From: Peptoniphilus harei
Lineage (GTDB): Bacteria > Bacillota > Clostridia > Tissierellales > Peptoniphilaceae
Direction: 5' to 3'
DNA: 64,000 bases
Assembly: GCF_900454685.1 (NCBI RefSeq)
Contig: NZ_UATM01000032.1
Location: forward strand, 1,674,001 to 1,738,000
Shown in pieces: positions 63,609-64,000 of the stretch. A program made the translations under genes and the position numbers. Numbering within the stretch: the first letter of the stretch is position 1; every line of letters begins with the position of its first letter. The notes beneath the pieces were generated by a model. That model worked only from the letters and a program-made list of their open reading frames with translations, searched no databases and was not told where the DNA came from.

Positions 63609-64000
63609 TCATAACCACCGGCTGAGCCGGTGGTTTGTTTTGCCCCTATAAGGGGCTGTTACCGGCAGCATTCCATGCTTCGAACTTTCTTTCTCGTGCA
63701 CCAATTTTCACAGCTGGTGCTAAAGCACCTTATTTTTTGCTTTTGTTTACTTGCTCACCCGTAAACGGGTCAACAAATTCTTTAATGCTTATTTGATCTG
63801 CCATGTAATCTTCTTTTAATTGATTTTTTATATATTCTTGTATCTTTTTCACATTCTTTCCTGCTGTGTCTACATAGTATCCTCTGCACCAAAAATGTCT
63901 ATTTCCATATTTATATTTTAAGTTTGCATGCCTATCAAATATTATTAGACTGCTTTTTCCTTTTAAATATCCCATCGTTTGAGATATGCTGTATTTTGGT
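63609..64000 (-). mobile_element. IS200/IS605-type insertion sequence (partial, at window edge)
   Basis: A Y1 transposase gene plus terminal hairpins: AACCACCGGC-TGA-GCCGGTGGTT (63613-63635) and GCCCCT-ATA-AGGGGC (63642-63656). The hairpin close to the end is the kind recognised by TnpA. The exact end is not determined; the rest of the element is beyond the right edge. Confidence 0.75.
63730..64000 (-). CDS. tnpA: IS200/IS605 family transposase TnpA, C-terminal part
   Basis: The frame read from the right edge to 63730 gives PKYSISQTMGYLKGKSS, then FDRHANLKYKYGNRHFWCRG, the signature C-terminal half of Y1 TnpA, with YYVDTAGKNVKKIQEYI containing the catalytic-Tyr helix region. The true start lies outside the window, so this is about 90 residues of a usual 150. 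Mobilises single-stranded DNA at TTAC-like sites. Confidence 0.9.
   Translation of the reverse strand, partial: PKYSISQTMGYLKGKSSLIIFDRHANLKYKYGNRHFWCRGYYVDTAGKNVKKIQEYIKNQLKEDYMADQISIKEFVDPFTGEQVNKSKK

Overview
The window reads as chromosomal DNA from a low-GC, strictly anaerobic Gram-positive bacterium of the Clostridia/Tissierellia type. Pointers are the A+T-rich intergenic DNA, a CtsR-McsA-McsB-ClpC heat-shock operon, CdaA-type c-di-AMP synthesis, a T-box leader, an Asp23/FakA pair, a 1,425-residue 2-hydroxyacyl-CoA dehydratase activase-related protein, a 2[4Fe-4S] ferredoxin, and many TTG/GTG starts behind strong GGAGG sites. A Peptoniphilaceae-like genus such as Anaerococcus is my guess from overall protein flavour; it is not proven here.

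Layout. 1-8.4 kb (minus strand): pyrimidine genes pyrE (cut by the window edge) and pyrF behind prfB, then a coiled-coil protein, coaD, rsmD, recG, the fatty-acid kinase fakA and an Asp23 protein. 8.5-11.6 kb: rpmB, folC and a first BrnQ transporter. 11.6-17.5 kb: the operon ctsR-mcsA-mcsB-clpC-radA behind two CtsR-type operators; its McsB appears to have lost the guanidino-kinase active site. 17.6-21.1 kb: a small anchored protein, an EF-G paralogue and comEA. 21.2-29.0 kb: a two-component system with an overlapping lipoprotein gene, then DUF5317-cdaA-cdaR-guaB. 29.1-39.5 kb: a YjdM-type protein whose frame runs through its own terminator, an NlpC/P60 hydrolase, xpt, telA/xpaC/degV/glmM/cca, and two secreted proteins. 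39.6-46.7 kb: the giant activase, the ferredoxin and a CPC-type metal P-type ATPase. 47.0-47.3 kb: a Ser-Met-Phe tRNA cluster with a strong promoter, followed by about 390 bp of decayed or non-coding DNA. 47.6-53.8 kb: nicotinamidase-like hydrolase, sfsA, GNAT, DUF6440, mgtE, a UvrD-like helicase and a nitroreductase.

53.8-60.95 kb is the most notable accessory block. It is a tightly coupled minus-strand operon of two exporter-fold ABC half-transporters (YbtP/YbtQ/IrtAB-like), an ECF S component, EcfT, a double-ATPase EcfA and an AraC-type regulator broken by a +1 frameshift. Its upstream region carries a near-consensus Fur box next to a TATAAT. I infer an iron-regulated uptake system for iron, haem or a metallophore. 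A lipoprotein with only one lobe of an iron-type binding protein lies about 2 kb upstream, beyond a second brnQ. That brnQ is controlled by a T-box whose specifier reads most naturally as AUC (isoleucine). The right edge holds the end of an IS200/IS605-type element.

Most genes are on the minus strand in compact operons with overlapping stops and starts, and rho-independent hairpins mark most operon ends. Two genes (yjdM-like and the araC-like regulator) carry single-base frame disruptions in homopolymer runs; these may be real or base-calling errors. All calls rest on reading sequence and remembered family features; no database search was run.
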